From the NCBI GenBank assembly GCA_014155875.1, contig JACEFZ010014616.1, forward strand, positions 1 to 64,000: a DNA stretch of 64,000 nucleotides. The letters are read 5' to 3'. Below are positions 41,896 to 52,490 of this stretch, in pieces. Each line of letters begins with the position of its first letter. The first letter of the stretch is position 1. The DNA is from Cepaea nemoralis (lineage: Eukaryota > Mollusca > Gastropoda > Stylommatophora > Helicidae). The notes under the pieces were generated by a model, which was not told where the DNA came from, did not search any database, and saw only the letters and a program-made list of their open reading frames with translations. The position numbers and the translations under genes were made by a program.

Positions 41896-42991
41896 GAGGA
41901 CGAAATGGCGCCGCAGACCAGCACCTCGATTTTTGCCGCGGCCACAATGCGAAGTATGAAAACCGGCTTGCCATGGCGGACTTTTGTGAGATTGTTACCA
42001 TCCTACTGAGCAAAAGAATATGAACAACCAACAAGTTTTCTCTGGGTCCTTCGAAACAAAACTCTAAGGCCGGACCATTCTTTTTTGGAAGTCAAAAATT
42101 CGAAGCATTTTTTTGGACTGACCAAATTAAAATCAAGATTTTGAGATGGAACCACCTACATAATATAGTTGCCAGTGAAGGGAAGCTGTTCCACATTGTT
42201 GCCACCTGAGTCGATGTAATTTTCAATAAAAAAATTGCCATGACGTTCGAATTGTCATCTGTTCCAGCCGTTGGTTGAGGGTCAACCAGACACACGTTAA
42301 GATTGTCCAGGCTCAAGAACAAGAAACTTCAAAACAAATATAATCAAATAGAGACGTTGTTCTGAGAGAGCAGTTATCTACTTTGCATCAAGATTACCTG
42401 GAGCTAACTGAAAGCCGTTGAACCGTGACATTGAGTGTCTGAAGAAACAAGGCAGTTGCTCATTTGAAAAATAAGAAGAAATGAGAAAGTTTTCAACAAA
42501 AGCGATATCGTTAGGGAACCCTCGGAGGTGGTTCGGCGGACTGGGCTGCCGACCTGCTGAAGAGGGGACCCAAAGATAAATCGCTTTATAGAGCTATACC
42601 AGTTTCAAGACGTCGCTTTGATGTGCACTGTTATCGGGTGAAGAGAAGGCTCAAGGCTGGTAGGGGCCCAACCAGGGGATGAAGGTACTGAAACTTGAGA
42701 AGAAGAAACTCACTGAAGTTGCGTGATCGTTTGGATGATCGTTTCAACTAATACAGACTCCTAGCGTTTGAGTTCTACCTGACAAGAAAATTTTCAGCGG
42801 ACATAGAGGAATCCATCTTTCTTGGATCAGGAGCAGAGATAATGGTAATTGGTTAAACTTTAAATATCATTTTAGGTACCATTGACTGGTTGAAGAATTC
42901 CTATTGCGTAAGTTAAATACGATCATATCTTTAAATTAGCTTGTTACAAATGTGAATTTGATTTTATTAGTATATACTGAAATATTTCAGC
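41896..42991 (+). other. Gypsy-2 leader (about 1.1 kb, noncoding)
   Basis: Sequence between the LTR and gag with no long frame. A reading frame within gives nothing recognisable. It presumably held packaging signals. Confidence 0.6.
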
Positions 42992-43966
42992 ATGACAGAA
43001 CAAGATTCATTGGCACAAGTTTTGACGGGGGTAGGAACGGTAATAGATAAACTCAACACAGTCATGAAACAACAAGGAATGGCAACTGAAATTGTTAAGT
43101 TTAGCGGACAGGCAAGAGATTTTAAGAAGTGGATAACTTCCATAGAGAAATATGCATATTTGGTGTCAGCATCAGATGAAGAGAAAATGAAACTTGCTTA
43201 TCAGGCAGCAACAGAACCGGTTTCTGATCATATCAGAAGAAAATTAGAGGCTAGAGTAGATGAGACATGGGAGCAGTTCAAAGACGACCTGGCCCATAAG
43301 TATGCGGAAATAGCGGACCCACAACATGCGTTTTCGGTGTTAAGACAGTCCAAACAAAACACTGGAGAGACGGTACAATTGTTCAGCGATAGGTTGATTA
43401 ACCTGGCTGAAGAAGCATTCTTAGGACAGAATGTACGAGGAGAAGAGGTGGAGATGATGTTGGTCGGGACTTTTGTAGATGGTATAAAATCCGATGGACT
43501 GAAATTTAAGCTGATGAGAGAAAACCCTGAGAGGTTATCACAAGCTGTAGATATTGCGGTACAAGAGGAGAATTTGAGACGTAGATTTAGATTGAGAACA
43601 GGACGAGAAATAGGAACTAGTCGAGAAGACAGGATTGAGGAGGCTATGGAGATAGGACAAACAAGGTTCGGATGGAATAGGAGAGGAAGTATACAGACAT
43701 TACAGGGTAGTAATAGAAATGCTTATGATGGAAGAAGACAAATGAGAAATCCTACAAGTGAGACGGTAGGTAACACAAATAACACAAATATAGTCTGTTG
43801 GTTTTGTGGTCAACGGGGACACATTTTTCGCTTTTATGGTAACAGGCGTGTCCAGTCGAATATACAAAGTAGAAATGGCAATAGCAGAGTAAATGGGAAT
43901 CTCGAAGATAGACACAGAAGATTTACAAGTACAAGAACGCAGGAAAACCGGCGCCCTACCTATTAA
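42992..43966 (+). CDS. Gypsy-2 Gag
   Basis: 324 residues from ATG at 42992, the first Met in a clear frame. The retrotransposon Gag domain lies at about 30-205: FSGQARDFKKWITSIEKYAY, MKLAYQAATEPVSDHIRRKL, WEQFKDDLAHKYAEIADPQH, LRQSKQNTGETVQLFSDRLI and FVDGIKSDGLKFKLMRENPE. A basic, Arg/Asn-rich tail carries a zinc knuckle, VCWFCGQRGHIFRFYGNRR, in which the final Cys is replaced by Tyr (C-x2-C-x4-H-x4-Y). This would weaken RNA binding. Gag otherwise looks full length and uninterrupted. Confidence 0.92.
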   Translation: MTEQDSLAQVLTGVGTVIDKLNTVMKQQGMATEIVKFSGQARDFKKWITSIEKYAYLVSASDEEKMKLAYQAATEPVSDHIRRKLEARVDETWEQFKDDLAHKYAEIADPQHAFSVLRQSKQNTGETVQLFSDRLINLAEEAFLGQNVRGEEVEMMLVGTFVDGIKSDGLKFKLMRENPERLSQAVDIAVQEENLRRRFRLRTGREIGTSREDRIEEAMEIGQTRFGWNRRGSIQTLQGSNRNAYDGRRQMRNPTSETVGNTNNTNIVCWFCGQRGHIFRFYGNRRVQSNIQSRNGNSRVNGNLEDRHRRFTSTRTQENRRPTY

Positions 43967-44039
43967 ATAGGACCTGTAGTAGGAGGGAAAATAACAAGGT
44001 CCCAAGTTTTAAAGAATATTTTAATAACAGGTATAGTAG

Positions 44040-44409
44040 GACGAGTAGAGAATACTTTCAACTAGATGAAATTAAACAGTTAACAGAGAAGAAAACAGAT
44101 CCTAACTCATGTATAATAGAAATAGGAACATATAGAGTTCGTACATTAATTGATTCAGGAGCTCATGTTAGTGTAATTAAAGAAAGTTTTTTATATAAAA
44201 TAATGAGAAGTTGTAGAATATTTAGGAGTCATAATAATCTTCACTTTGTTACAGGACAGAATTTACAAGTAATTGGACAAACAATGATGAATTTTAAATT
44301 AGGAGGGATCAACGTAAGACATCTTTTTCATGTAGTGAAAGATTTAAATATAAATATGCTTATAGGAAGAGATTTTTTAATAAAAAACGGTGTAAGACTT
44401 TTTTTTTGA
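44040..44409 (+). pseudogene. Gypsy-2 aspartic protease
   Basis: The frame reads CIIEIGTYRVRTLIDSGAHV, then SVIKESF (D-S-G active site), LHFVTGQNLQVIGQTMMNFK, HLFHVVKDLNINMLIGRDFL and IKNGVRLFF. I-G-R-D-F-L is the usual late motif. It is out of frame with gag and with the following ORF and is bounded by stops, so frameshifts must have occurred on both sides. Confidence 0.85.
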
Positions 44410-44446
44410 TTTACACAAATTAAAATTCAAGGACGTATATGTAGAT

Positions 44447-45115
44447 TTGGAAGAAGACATGCATATATCATCACTGGTTAGAGTTAAAATGTCTACGACG
44501 TTAAAACCACAGTCGGTTAATTTGATACAAGCAAAGGTAAAGAGAAACCCATATTATGTAGCAGGACACACAGTTAGAATCACTGAATTGCAAAAGGAAG
44601 TAATTGATGAGCCTGGTCTAGAAGTCCCGGATGGAATAATATCATTAGATAAACACTTAACTTTTCCAGTAATGATTATTAACAACACAGGTAGAGAAAT
44701 TAGACTATACAGAGGATGTGTAATAGCCAAAGTAGAACATAACATTAATGACATATTAGCAACACATAGAGTAGAAATGCCGGGAACAAATTATTCAGAA
44801 ACTCCTAGTGGAAGAATTAATAACAGACGCAGACGCGGAAGAAAAGGAAACGTGCAGAAAGATGAATTGATCCATCCATTCAGAAGAAATATAGCCCAAA
44901 TACATTCACTAGACAAAATGACAAGAGAGCAAGACTTGTTGGCACAGTTAACAACTCCACCAGAAAATAAGAAAATATTAGAACAACTTATAAAAGAGAA
45001 TCAGGATGTATTTGCAATTAATGATTTAGAATTGGGAAGGACAAAAACAGTTACAATGGAAATAGATACGGGAAATCATCCACCAATTAGTTTAAACCGT
45101 ATAGAACTCCCTTAA
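44447..45115 (+). pseudogene. Gypsy-2 protease-RT linker and RT leader
   Basis: 222 residues in the gag frame. VNLIQAKVKRNPYYVAGHTV, RLYRGCVIAKVEHN and LLAQLTTPPENKKILEQLIK lead to VFAINDLELGRTKTVTMEID and TGNHPPISLNRIELP, the standard start of a Ty3/gypsy RT. A frameshift after 45112 continues in another frame (SVEKAIEYMLKAGIITRSKS, EWSSPIVIV) and is reversed near 45230. Confidence 0.85.
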
Positions 45116-45234
45116 GAAATAGAGAAAGTGTTGAAAAGGCAATAGAATATATGTTGAAAGCAGGAATAATAACAAGATCAAAGTCAGAATGGTCATCTCC
45201 GATTGTAATTGTGACCAAACTCACATCGATTCTG

Positions 45235-46370
45235 TTGTAACTACAGGGCGTTGAACAAGATCACTAAGAATGTAGCGTACCCATTGCCGGTGATTGATGA
45301 TATTTTGGGCTTACTTAATGGCTCTACATTTTTCACAACACTAGACACAAGATCAGGATTCTGGTGTATCCCGATGTCGGAGGATGCTCAAAAGAAAAGT
45401 GCTTTCTGTACTCATATGGGTTCTTACGAATTCTTACGAATGCCATTCGGGGTTCGAACGGCTCCATCTCACTACATGCTGTTAATAAATGAAGTATTAG
45501 AGGGTATGCAAAAGTTTGCATTGGCATACATAGACGACATTCTAATCTATACAGCAGGGGATGTGGATGATCACTTAAAACATGTAAGATTAGTATTCGA
45601 CAGATTAAGAATACATGATGTTAAATTGAAGCTTAGTAAATGCGAGTTTTTAAAAACAGAAACAAAATATTTGGGGTATATTATTAATAGAGACGGAATT
45701 AAAACAGACCAATACAAGATAAAGGTTATTAAAGAGTTACCTCCTCCAACTAACGTAAAAGAAGTTCGTGCTTTTATCGGAACCTGTGGGTATTATAGGC
45801 GTTTCATTCCAGGGTTCTCAAAAATAGCAGAACCTATTACTAACTTAACTGGCAAATACGCTAGATTTAAGTGGGATGATGAGTGTCAAAAAGCGTTCGA
45901 GTTTTTAAAAAATAGCTTAACAGTAGTGCCACTATTGACACATCCAGATTTGAATAAACAGCTAATACTATATACAGATGCTTCAGATAATGCTATAGGA
46001 GCGTGTTTGGTTCAACCATATGAAGGAAAATAATCTGGAATACCAGAGGTTAAAAATGAAAGGCCAATTTATTTCTTGTCTCATAAACTTATCAGGTCTC
46101 AGCGCAAATGGTCGACTATCGAGAAGGAGGCTTATGCTATTCATTATGCTCTACAGAAACTTAACTACTATCTACATAACGCAAATTTTATTATTAGAAC
46201 TGACCACATGCCTTTAAAATCTTTGTTAGAAGCTCCAGTGTAGAACAGGAAAATACAGACATGGGCATTGAATCTACAGGGATACAACACAAGAATAGAA
46301 TACATACCAGGTAGGATTAACACATGTGCTGATTTATTGTCTAGGATCCCGTATCCACAGTCATCAGGAA
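45235..46370 (+). pseudogene. Gypsy-2 reverse transcriptase and RNase H
   Basis: RT: CCNYRALNKITKNVAYPLPV, FFTTLDTRSGFWCIPMSEDA, FLRMPFGVRTAPSHYMLLIN, ALAYIDDILIYTAGDVDDHL (Y-I-D-D catalytic loop intact) and VRAFIGTCGYYRRFIPGFSK. RNase H: LILYTDASDNAIGACLVQ, FLSHKLIRSQRKWSTIEKEA, IIRTDHMPLKSLLEAPV and RIEYIPGRINTCADLLSRIP. The frame is continuous but for TAA at 46031-46033 and TAG at 46241-46243. RNA copying and template degradation would depend on this protein; as it stands it is interrupted. Confidence 0.93.
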
Positions 46371-47464
46371 ACACGGAAGATGAAGGTGAACCGGAGATAG
46401 ATGACCGAAACTGGCAAGTAAATATATTAGATTCTGCCATAATAAACAGAGAAGATTTTGAGAGTTTACCATCGGATCAAGAGTCTGAATCTAGAGCAGA
46501 AGACCCACATTTAGCACATTTTAATATGAAAGAAGAACAAGAATTAGATCCAAAAGTCTTACAAATAAAACATAAATTAAAAGAAACGGATGAGAATAAG
46601 TATAAGAAGAATTATTTAGTTTTGCAAGAGGATGAACAGTTATATTACATGAGGGAAAGAAACGAACAGCTAAGGACATATATTCCAAAACATTTGTAAA
46701 GTGAAGTTTTAAAAGCATATCATGATAAGAATGGTCATCTCGGTCGTGATAAATTAGTGAAAGCACTCACGAATAAATATTATTGGCCGAATTTATTTAA
46801 AACTGCTTGTAAATATGTTGATACGTGTGAAAGATGCAGATTAAGGAATATGAAAACAATTAAGTGTCCTCTACAAGATACAGATATTCCTCAGTTTCCT
46901 ATGCAAAAAGTTAGTTTAGATATATCAGGTCCTCACCCTAGAACACTATCGGGGAATGTGTATCTGATTCATATAGTGGACGTCTACAGTCTCTGGCCGA
47001 AAATCTATGCAATCCCAGATAAGAGCGCAGATACTATCATTAATATCTTTTTACAGGAATTCATCCGAAGGTTTAGTTGCCCACAAAGTGTACTTACGGA
47101 TAATGGTAAAGAATGTGTGAATAAAAAATTTGAAAAGTTATTAAAAGATTTGAATATAAAACATATAAAGACCTCATACTATAGACCTTCTTCAAATGCT
47201 AGGAACGAAAGACAACATAGGACATTGTACGATGTTATAACAAAGATTGTCGATGAACATGAAAAAGATTGGGATCTACTCCTAGGACCTGCGCTTAGCG
47301 CTATACGCACAAATCAAAATGAGAGTACGGGGTTTTCACCATTTTATTTAATACACGGGAGAGAGCCAATACTACCTATAGATAATCTGTTAAAACCAAG
47401 ACGTAAATACATGGGGAAGACTTTCAAGAGACCATCATACAAGAAATGCATAAAGCACACGTAA
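46371..47464 (+). pseudogene. Gypsy-2 integrase
   Basis: Same frame as RT. After a spacer and TAA at 46697-46699, the zinc domain reads YHDKNGHLGRDKLVKALTNK, then CKYVDTCERCRLRNMK (HHCC). The core has VSLDISGPHPRT, SVLTDNGKECVNKKFE and SSNARNERQHRTLYDVI: the D-D-E triad is in place, although the usual N-G-x-V/A-E is N-A-R-N-E. TNQNESTGFSPFYLIHGREP closes the core. A frameshift near 47450 connects to the C-terminal domain. Confidence 0.92.
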
Positions 47465-48306
47465 GATTAAAGAATAATATAATTAAAGCTAGAGAAAGAC
47501 AGAAAAAGTACAGAAACGTTAATACAAAATTACAGGAATTTAAAGTAGGTGATAGAGTTTATTACAAAAAGCATAGAAGGAACTCTAAGTTTGATGCTCG
47601 TTGGGTTCCAGGTTATTACATTTTAGAAAAGCTAAGAAATGTATCGTACAGTATAAAGAACCAGATCACGGGACATGTGGCAAGGGCACACGTAGAGCAC
47701 GTAAGAAGAGATGAGGATGAGAAGGGAAATAATAATTATAATAATAATTATTATTCAGACACCGGATACTTAGATGAACAAGTCGTCAGAAGAGCTACAA
47801 TAACCCCAGGTTTTGGAAAAGATCCAGCACAAAGTCAGTTAATAACAACTCCAGTTTGCGATGATACTCAAGAACTGACAATACCGAAAACGATAAAAGA
47901 AAAAAATATGAATGAGGGTCATTATGATAGTATAGAATCTATGGAAGAAGAAATAGGTGCTCCATTTAAGAATACTAGACAAGCAACGAAAAGGAGAATA
48001 GAGAGACAAAGGGAAAGAGAAGTAAAAAGACAGAGAAGAATTAGAGATTATTCAACAAGCGGCGAGGATATGCCTCTACTGGAAATGTCGTTAAGAAATA
48101 ATGATAGACAAATTAGATGGGATATAGAAAAGAAAAGATTGGCAGCTGCTAGTAATAGACAGACAGATGAAGAAGAAATGGATGAGAATTCGGAATCAAA
48201 TAGTAGTATGAAAGATACGGTATACGAAGAAGAAGATATTGATGTGGAGATAGCACTTATTCAAAGAAACTTGGAGTTATTTAAGAAGTGGAAACGTAGG
48301 AGGTAA
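47446..48306 (+). CDS. Gypsy-2 integrase C-terminal domain and charged tail
   Basis: 286 residues overlapping the integrase frame by 19 bp. The start has the integrase C-terminal module: QEFKVGDRVYYKKHRRNSKF, ARWVPGYYILEKLRNVSYSI and VARAHVEHVRRDED. The remaining about 190 residues are highly charged: Asn/Tyr-rich (about 100-110), basic (RQATKRRIERQREREVKRQR) and acidic (DEEEMDENSESNSSMKD), ending FKKWKRRR. No chromodomain was recognised. The tail function is unknown. The frame is otherwise intact. Confidence 0.85.
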   Translation: MHKAHVRLKNNIIKARERQKKYRNVNTKLQEFKVGDRVYYKKHRRNSKFDARWVPGYYILEKLRNVSYSIKNQITGHVARAHVEHVRRDEDEKGNNNYNNNYYSDTGYLDEQVVRRATITPGFGKDPAQSQLITTPVCDDTQELTIPKTIKEKNMNEGHYDSIESMEEEIGAPFKNTRQATKRRIERQREREVKRQRRIRDYSTSGEDMPLLEMSLRNNDRQIRWDIEKKRLAAASNRQTDEEEMDENSESNSSMKDTVYEEEDIDVEIALIQRNLELFKKWKRRR

Positions 48307-49920
48307 ATTGATAGAAAATACTGCAGATAGCAAGATATAAGTTTCATGATTTAAAAAGGAAAGAGATACTTGATGAAGTATATGACACAGTTGAAATAGA
48401 AAAGGGTTCTATTGATACTTTTCATACATTGTCTTGAGGAGTAGACATAGTTAGGCATTAAGATAACTAATATAGAGGTAAATTCGAGTGAAACATATAT
48501 TTTTTTCTCTGTGATTTAATTGCCGATTGATTTTATGTTTTGACTTCTTGAGTTTTCTTAGATAGATAAGTAAGTTATTGTTAGTCCATAAAAGAGACTA
48601 ACAATATATAGGATGTATGTTATATTATTTTAAAATATGTTTTTCCTTGAATGAGTTGATATCTTTATTTAATATCGGGGGAAACATAAATGATGTACAA
48701 AAAATTGGGGGGTTATGATGTCCTGTTGTGATTTTATTTCGCTTAACTTATAATTTAAGTGAAATGTTTTGTGTGTTAAATAAGAATTACCTTGTTTATA
48801 AATGTGTTGGTTAAGTTGAGTTTAAATTACAAACAGTTATGGTTTTGTCCAGTACACGGGACTTTATATAATAACCTTCGTTCAGAAAATAGTAATAAAC
48901 TACTGAGGACTAGCAGAGAGACACATTATCTTGGTGAATAATATGTTCATGGGTATTCTATTGCTGTGATAATCAGCATGAAGAGGTTGATATGGCTATG
49001 AAGTATTAGAAACATATCCCGGGGATGGCTATGAGAAAGTAAAATAGGAGCTGCATTAAAGTCAGCATTATGTGAAGATATATGGATTGGAGACCATATT
49101 ATGAGTAATGATATAAGGTTGGGTATATGGAATAGAAAAAAAAGGGGGGCTGTGAATGGCAGCATATAAGGTTGGGTATATGGAATAGAAAAAAAAGGGG
49201 GGCTGTGAATGGCAGCATATAAGCTTGGGTATATAGATGGACAAGGAAGCATATCATGGGATGTGAGGGGGCAAGATTTAGGAGCTGTGAAAAATCAGCG
49301 ATAATTAATTTAAAATGTTCATGGAATATGAACATTGGCTCGTGGTTGAAGATGAGATAAGTGAAATATAGACAAGGTTGTGGATGGCAATATAAATGTT
49401 GAGTATATAAATGTTGAGAAAACTTAGAGCAACTTAATTTATAGTGAACAGATATGTATTTCATAAGATATATGTTAAAAATAAAACTTTCTACAAAAGT
49501 TTTTTCGTGGGTAAGAGAGGTAAATGTGATTGTGTTGACTATTCATTCCTTTATACTTTTCATAAACTGGGTGCGCACCCCTTCTTTACTTTTTCTAACT
49601 ACATTTTTTTCTGTCTATCCTGTGTTGTGAAAGAGTGAGAGATTTCATAATGTCAAGTGTACGATAACGATTGATACGAGACGTTATTATGATATATATA
49701 TATTGTAAGGAAACTTTGAAGAGCCAAGAACGAAGAAGAAGTTCATAGTGGTTTACTATGTGGCAGGGGAAAGAGTTACGAATAGAATATTTACTTAAAA
49801 TAGAGTTGGTTTGGGGCAGATTAGAGGAATTGTGGGAGGTAAGGAAAGAGAAGGTATAGAATAGAGGGATTAGGGGTAAAGACTTTTGAAGGGAAAAAGT
49901 CTTTTCAAAACATAGGAAGG
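48307..49920 (+). other. Gypsy-2 3' noncoding region (1.6 kb)
   Basis: No env-like frame with signal peptide and membrane anchor was seen; the longest plus-strand ORF (49444-49638, 64 codons) is ordinary. It contains a 53-bp tandem repeat (49113-49235) with A8G6 tracts. The last bases before the LTR (CATAGGAAGG) are a weak purine tract. Confidence 0.65.
49113..49235. repeat. 53-bp tandem repeat with A8G6 tract
   Basis: About 2.3 units starting ATAAGGTTGGGTATATGGAA at 49113 and 49166 and, as ATAAGCTTGGGTATAT, at 49219. Each full unit has AAAAAAAAGGGGGG, a polypurine-tract-like sequence. Confidence 0.9.
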
Positions 49921-50170
49921 TGTAGCAGAATGTATTAGTTAGGTGCGCAAGGCTACAGCACGCTTGAGCATCAGGAGGAAATGGGAAGAAAGATGCTCAA
50001 GTCGTGACGTGGCTGGTTGTTGGGGCAGTCAGAAAACACCTAGGACTAGTAAACAGAGGTCGTCATCATGTGTGTATTCTACGATGACTTTGTATCAGCC
50101 ATAACGTTCAAATAAAGCTGTTTTATATTAGTCCAAGATTCGTTAGTCCTCTATGCTTCACACTGTTACA
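49921..50170 (+). repeat. Gypsy-2 3' LTR
   Basis: 250 bp, about 96-97% identical by eye to 41647-41895. It contains TTCAAATAAAGCTG and ends CACACTGTTACA. Confidence 0.95.
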
Positions 50171-50940
50171 TCTCGCATACACCCACAGTACATCCGCCGT
50201 TAACATAACATAATTGTCTATATACTAAAGAACACAATACATAATAGAACACAACTTGCATGCAGCATACACAGACTACAACAAGAACACATCATACAAA
50301 CAGCAATACACCTCACAAAACAGACTAACAGGAATGCACATCACTTACACACACTAGAATCACAATTAGATCAACACCAGCAACATAAATTCTGTGGTGC
50401 ACTCCTTAGAACTAAGCTCACTATCATATCACAAGAAACTCACAGCAAACAACACCTGGCAATAGAATAAAACATACAACGCAATAGACATATACTAGTA
50501 ATAATAGACATGCAAGGAAACACACAAACACAGGAAACACATATATCAAAGACATTCCAACAGTACTACACTGACCTATATACAGCAGAACCAGCCAAAA
50601 CACAAACACAAAATAGGTTCATACAATACACAAAGAAACTGTCTGACACATATAAAGACATACTAGACACAGAGCTTACATTACCAGAGATAACACGTTC
50701 ACTCAATCAAACGAATAAAAGACAAAACACCAGGACCAGAAGGACTCACTGTAGAAATCTACCACAATGTCTTCCCTGTCCTAGGCAGTTCCTTCTAAAT
50801 GTCTACCAAGAAGCTTTTCACAAACACGAACTCCCCAAGAGTTGCAACAAGTCATATATAACACTCATACCTAAATGCAACACAGTCAAAACACAATTGA
50901 ATAACTATAGACCCATATCATTTTTAAACAGACTACAAAA
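50171..50940 (+). pseudogene. LINE-E RT leader (includes 629-bp direct repeat, right copy)
   Basis: 50171-50799 repeats 41018-41646. Beyond the repeat the LINE continues uninterrupted: LLNVYQEAFHKHELPKSCNK, SYITLIPKCNTVKTQLNNYR, PISFLN. The L-I-P-K and N-Y-R-P-I-S blocks mark the beginning of the RT domain of an L1/Tx1-like LINE. The right copy therefore preserves the original sequence across the point where Gypsy-2 cuts the left copy. It ends at 50940 against block X copy 3. Confidence 0.85.
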
Positions 50941-51117
50941 AAACTTTAATTTGGATGCTTGTTGCAATGTCTAATGTATGATCCACACCGTGACACCATT
51001 AAACTTATTTGCATAAATTACGTGTGAATGAGAATATATGGAGTATGAAAGAATTTCTATTGAAAGAGTTTAGTATGCATGACAGCAAATGATTACTTCA
51101 CAATCATCATCAACAAG

Positions 51118-51181
<64 letters not shown>

Positions 51182-51820
51182 CGCAGTTCCAACTTCACAG
51201 CAACGGGTCGTCCCCATTATGCTCCGTTCCTGTGCCAGTGAATATCACACAAAACGCTCCCCACTGCCCAATGTGAAAAGTGGAAAAGAAGGAGTCTCGA
51301 CAAACAACAGCCCGCACAGATACACTGTGCATAATGCCGCCACCAGAATGTCAACACACCAGTCCCCCACGAAACACCCAGTTAATCTCTGATGGAATCG
51401 GCAGTCATTTTCCTATCTGAATGTTTCCTAGATGTTCACCCACACACGAAAATACAGTTCATCGCTGATGGCAGTGGTAGTCAACCAGAAGCCCAGAAGT
51501 CACGTATTTCTGCATAAGGCAAAAATCGGTCAACTCTGGGACATTGCCAATTGCCATCGCTCCGAACATGCAGTCACGTTCCAAAAAATCTAAGGCAGAT
51601 TCAAAAGCATTTCACACGAAACTCACAGCTCACAGTGTCATACGTATATATGACTATTTATGTTCTATTCACAAATGTAAAAAGAGAAACACACAACGTA
51701 CCTTGAAAATACACACTGCTTTGTACAAAATAAAACCACATTAAAATGGGATTTTGTAATTGAAATTATGTTAAGGGACATAACTTAACAGTTATTTCAA
51801 GGGACATTACTAAATGTAGA
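50941..51820. repeat. Block X copy 3 (partial, interrupted)
   Basis: 50945-51115 matches 22705-22850 and 30900-31230 (GATGCTTGTTGCAATGTCTA, GAGTATGAAAGAATTTCTAT, ATCATCATCAACA). 51630-51820 matches 31280-31440 (AAATAAAACCAC, TTATTTCAAGGGACATTACT). Between them 51116-51630 is foreign DNA. Confidence 0.75.
51116..51182. repeat. (TTAG)n microsatellite
   Basis: About sixteen TTAG units. It may be the tail of an unidentified minus-strand insertion that occupies 51182-51630; that sequence matches nothing else in the window. Confidence 0.9.
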
Positions 51821-52059
51821 TTAAATCTATTATATGACACACATATTAGTAATAGTAGCATTTGTCTTAATCAGTTATTCTCTGAAAAGAAATCAGCGCA
51901 AGGAAAAGATAAGTTAAAGAGAAGTAAAAATTTAAGTTCGGTTCTAAGATTTTGTAAAATTAATCGTTTTCTCATTTCTCATCGATATTTCAATTGCTCT
52001 TTAAGCTATTGCGACATTTATGCTGATCTGGTAAAATTAAGTTTCTTGTCCTGCAAGAA

Positions 52060-52345
52060 ACAAATGAAGATCGTAAACTGATTAGAGTCATTAAACGTAG
52101 ACAGTCACAATTTTTTGGGCATGTTAGGAAAAGAAGTGACTTGGAGAACTTGGTGACAACTGGTAAGATCGAAGGGAAGAGACCAAGGGAAAGACCGAGA
52201 AGTAAATACCTGGATGGCTTGGCCACGTGACATGGTCGAGATAGGAACACTGAGCTGATCCACGACTCTGGTGATCGAGTGAGATGGCAGAACATGAGCG
52301 CACACGCTTACCGGCATGGCACATGATGGATGGATGGATGGTAAA
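52060..52345 (+). pseudogene. LINE-F 3' end, copy b
   Basis: FFGHVRKRSDLENLVTTGKI, EGKRPRERPRSKYLDGLAT and [20 protein letters not shown], ending AYRHGT and a (GGAT)n tail at 52323-52341. It is closely similar to 35888-36085 and to the minus-strand copies at 57658-57815 and 58298-58570. Confidence 0.87.
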
Positions 52346-52396
52346 AATAAATATTTTTGGGTTGGCCTGTTAAAGACCAAAATATCCTATGATTTT

Positions 52397-52398
<2 letters not shown>

Positions 52399-52488
<90 letters not shown>
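52399..52488. repeat. (AT)n microsatellite
   Basis: 90 bp of AT directly before the 5'-truncated LINE-G. Ile-Tyr open frames here are artefacts. Confidence 0.97.

Positions 52489-52490
<2 letters not shown>

Larger units (their letters stand above)
41647..50170 (+). mobile_element. Gypsy-2: Ty3/gypsy LTR retrotransposon
   Basis: 8,524 bp between LTR ends TGTAGCAG and CTGTTACA. Coding order is gag, protease, RT, RNase H, integrase: the standard Ty3/gypsy arrangement, in contrast to Gypsy-1. The LTRs (249 and 250 bp) differ by about nine bases, so this copy is several times older than Gypsy-1 by the same measure. The pol frame has four stops and two or more frameshifts. No short TSD is present; instead 629-bp direct repeats abut both ends. 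Confidence 0.95.

Noticed and set aside
48307..49920. Envelope gene in Gypsy-2
   Set aside because: No plus-strand frame of adequate length with signal peptide or membrane anchor; the 121-codon frame on the minus strand is low-complexity and in the wrong orientation.
52389..52488. Ile-Tyr repeat protein N-terminus
   Set aside because: It comes from (AT)n; the LINE-G endonuclease starts after it. The same applies to frames over 55310-55428 and 57552-57639.
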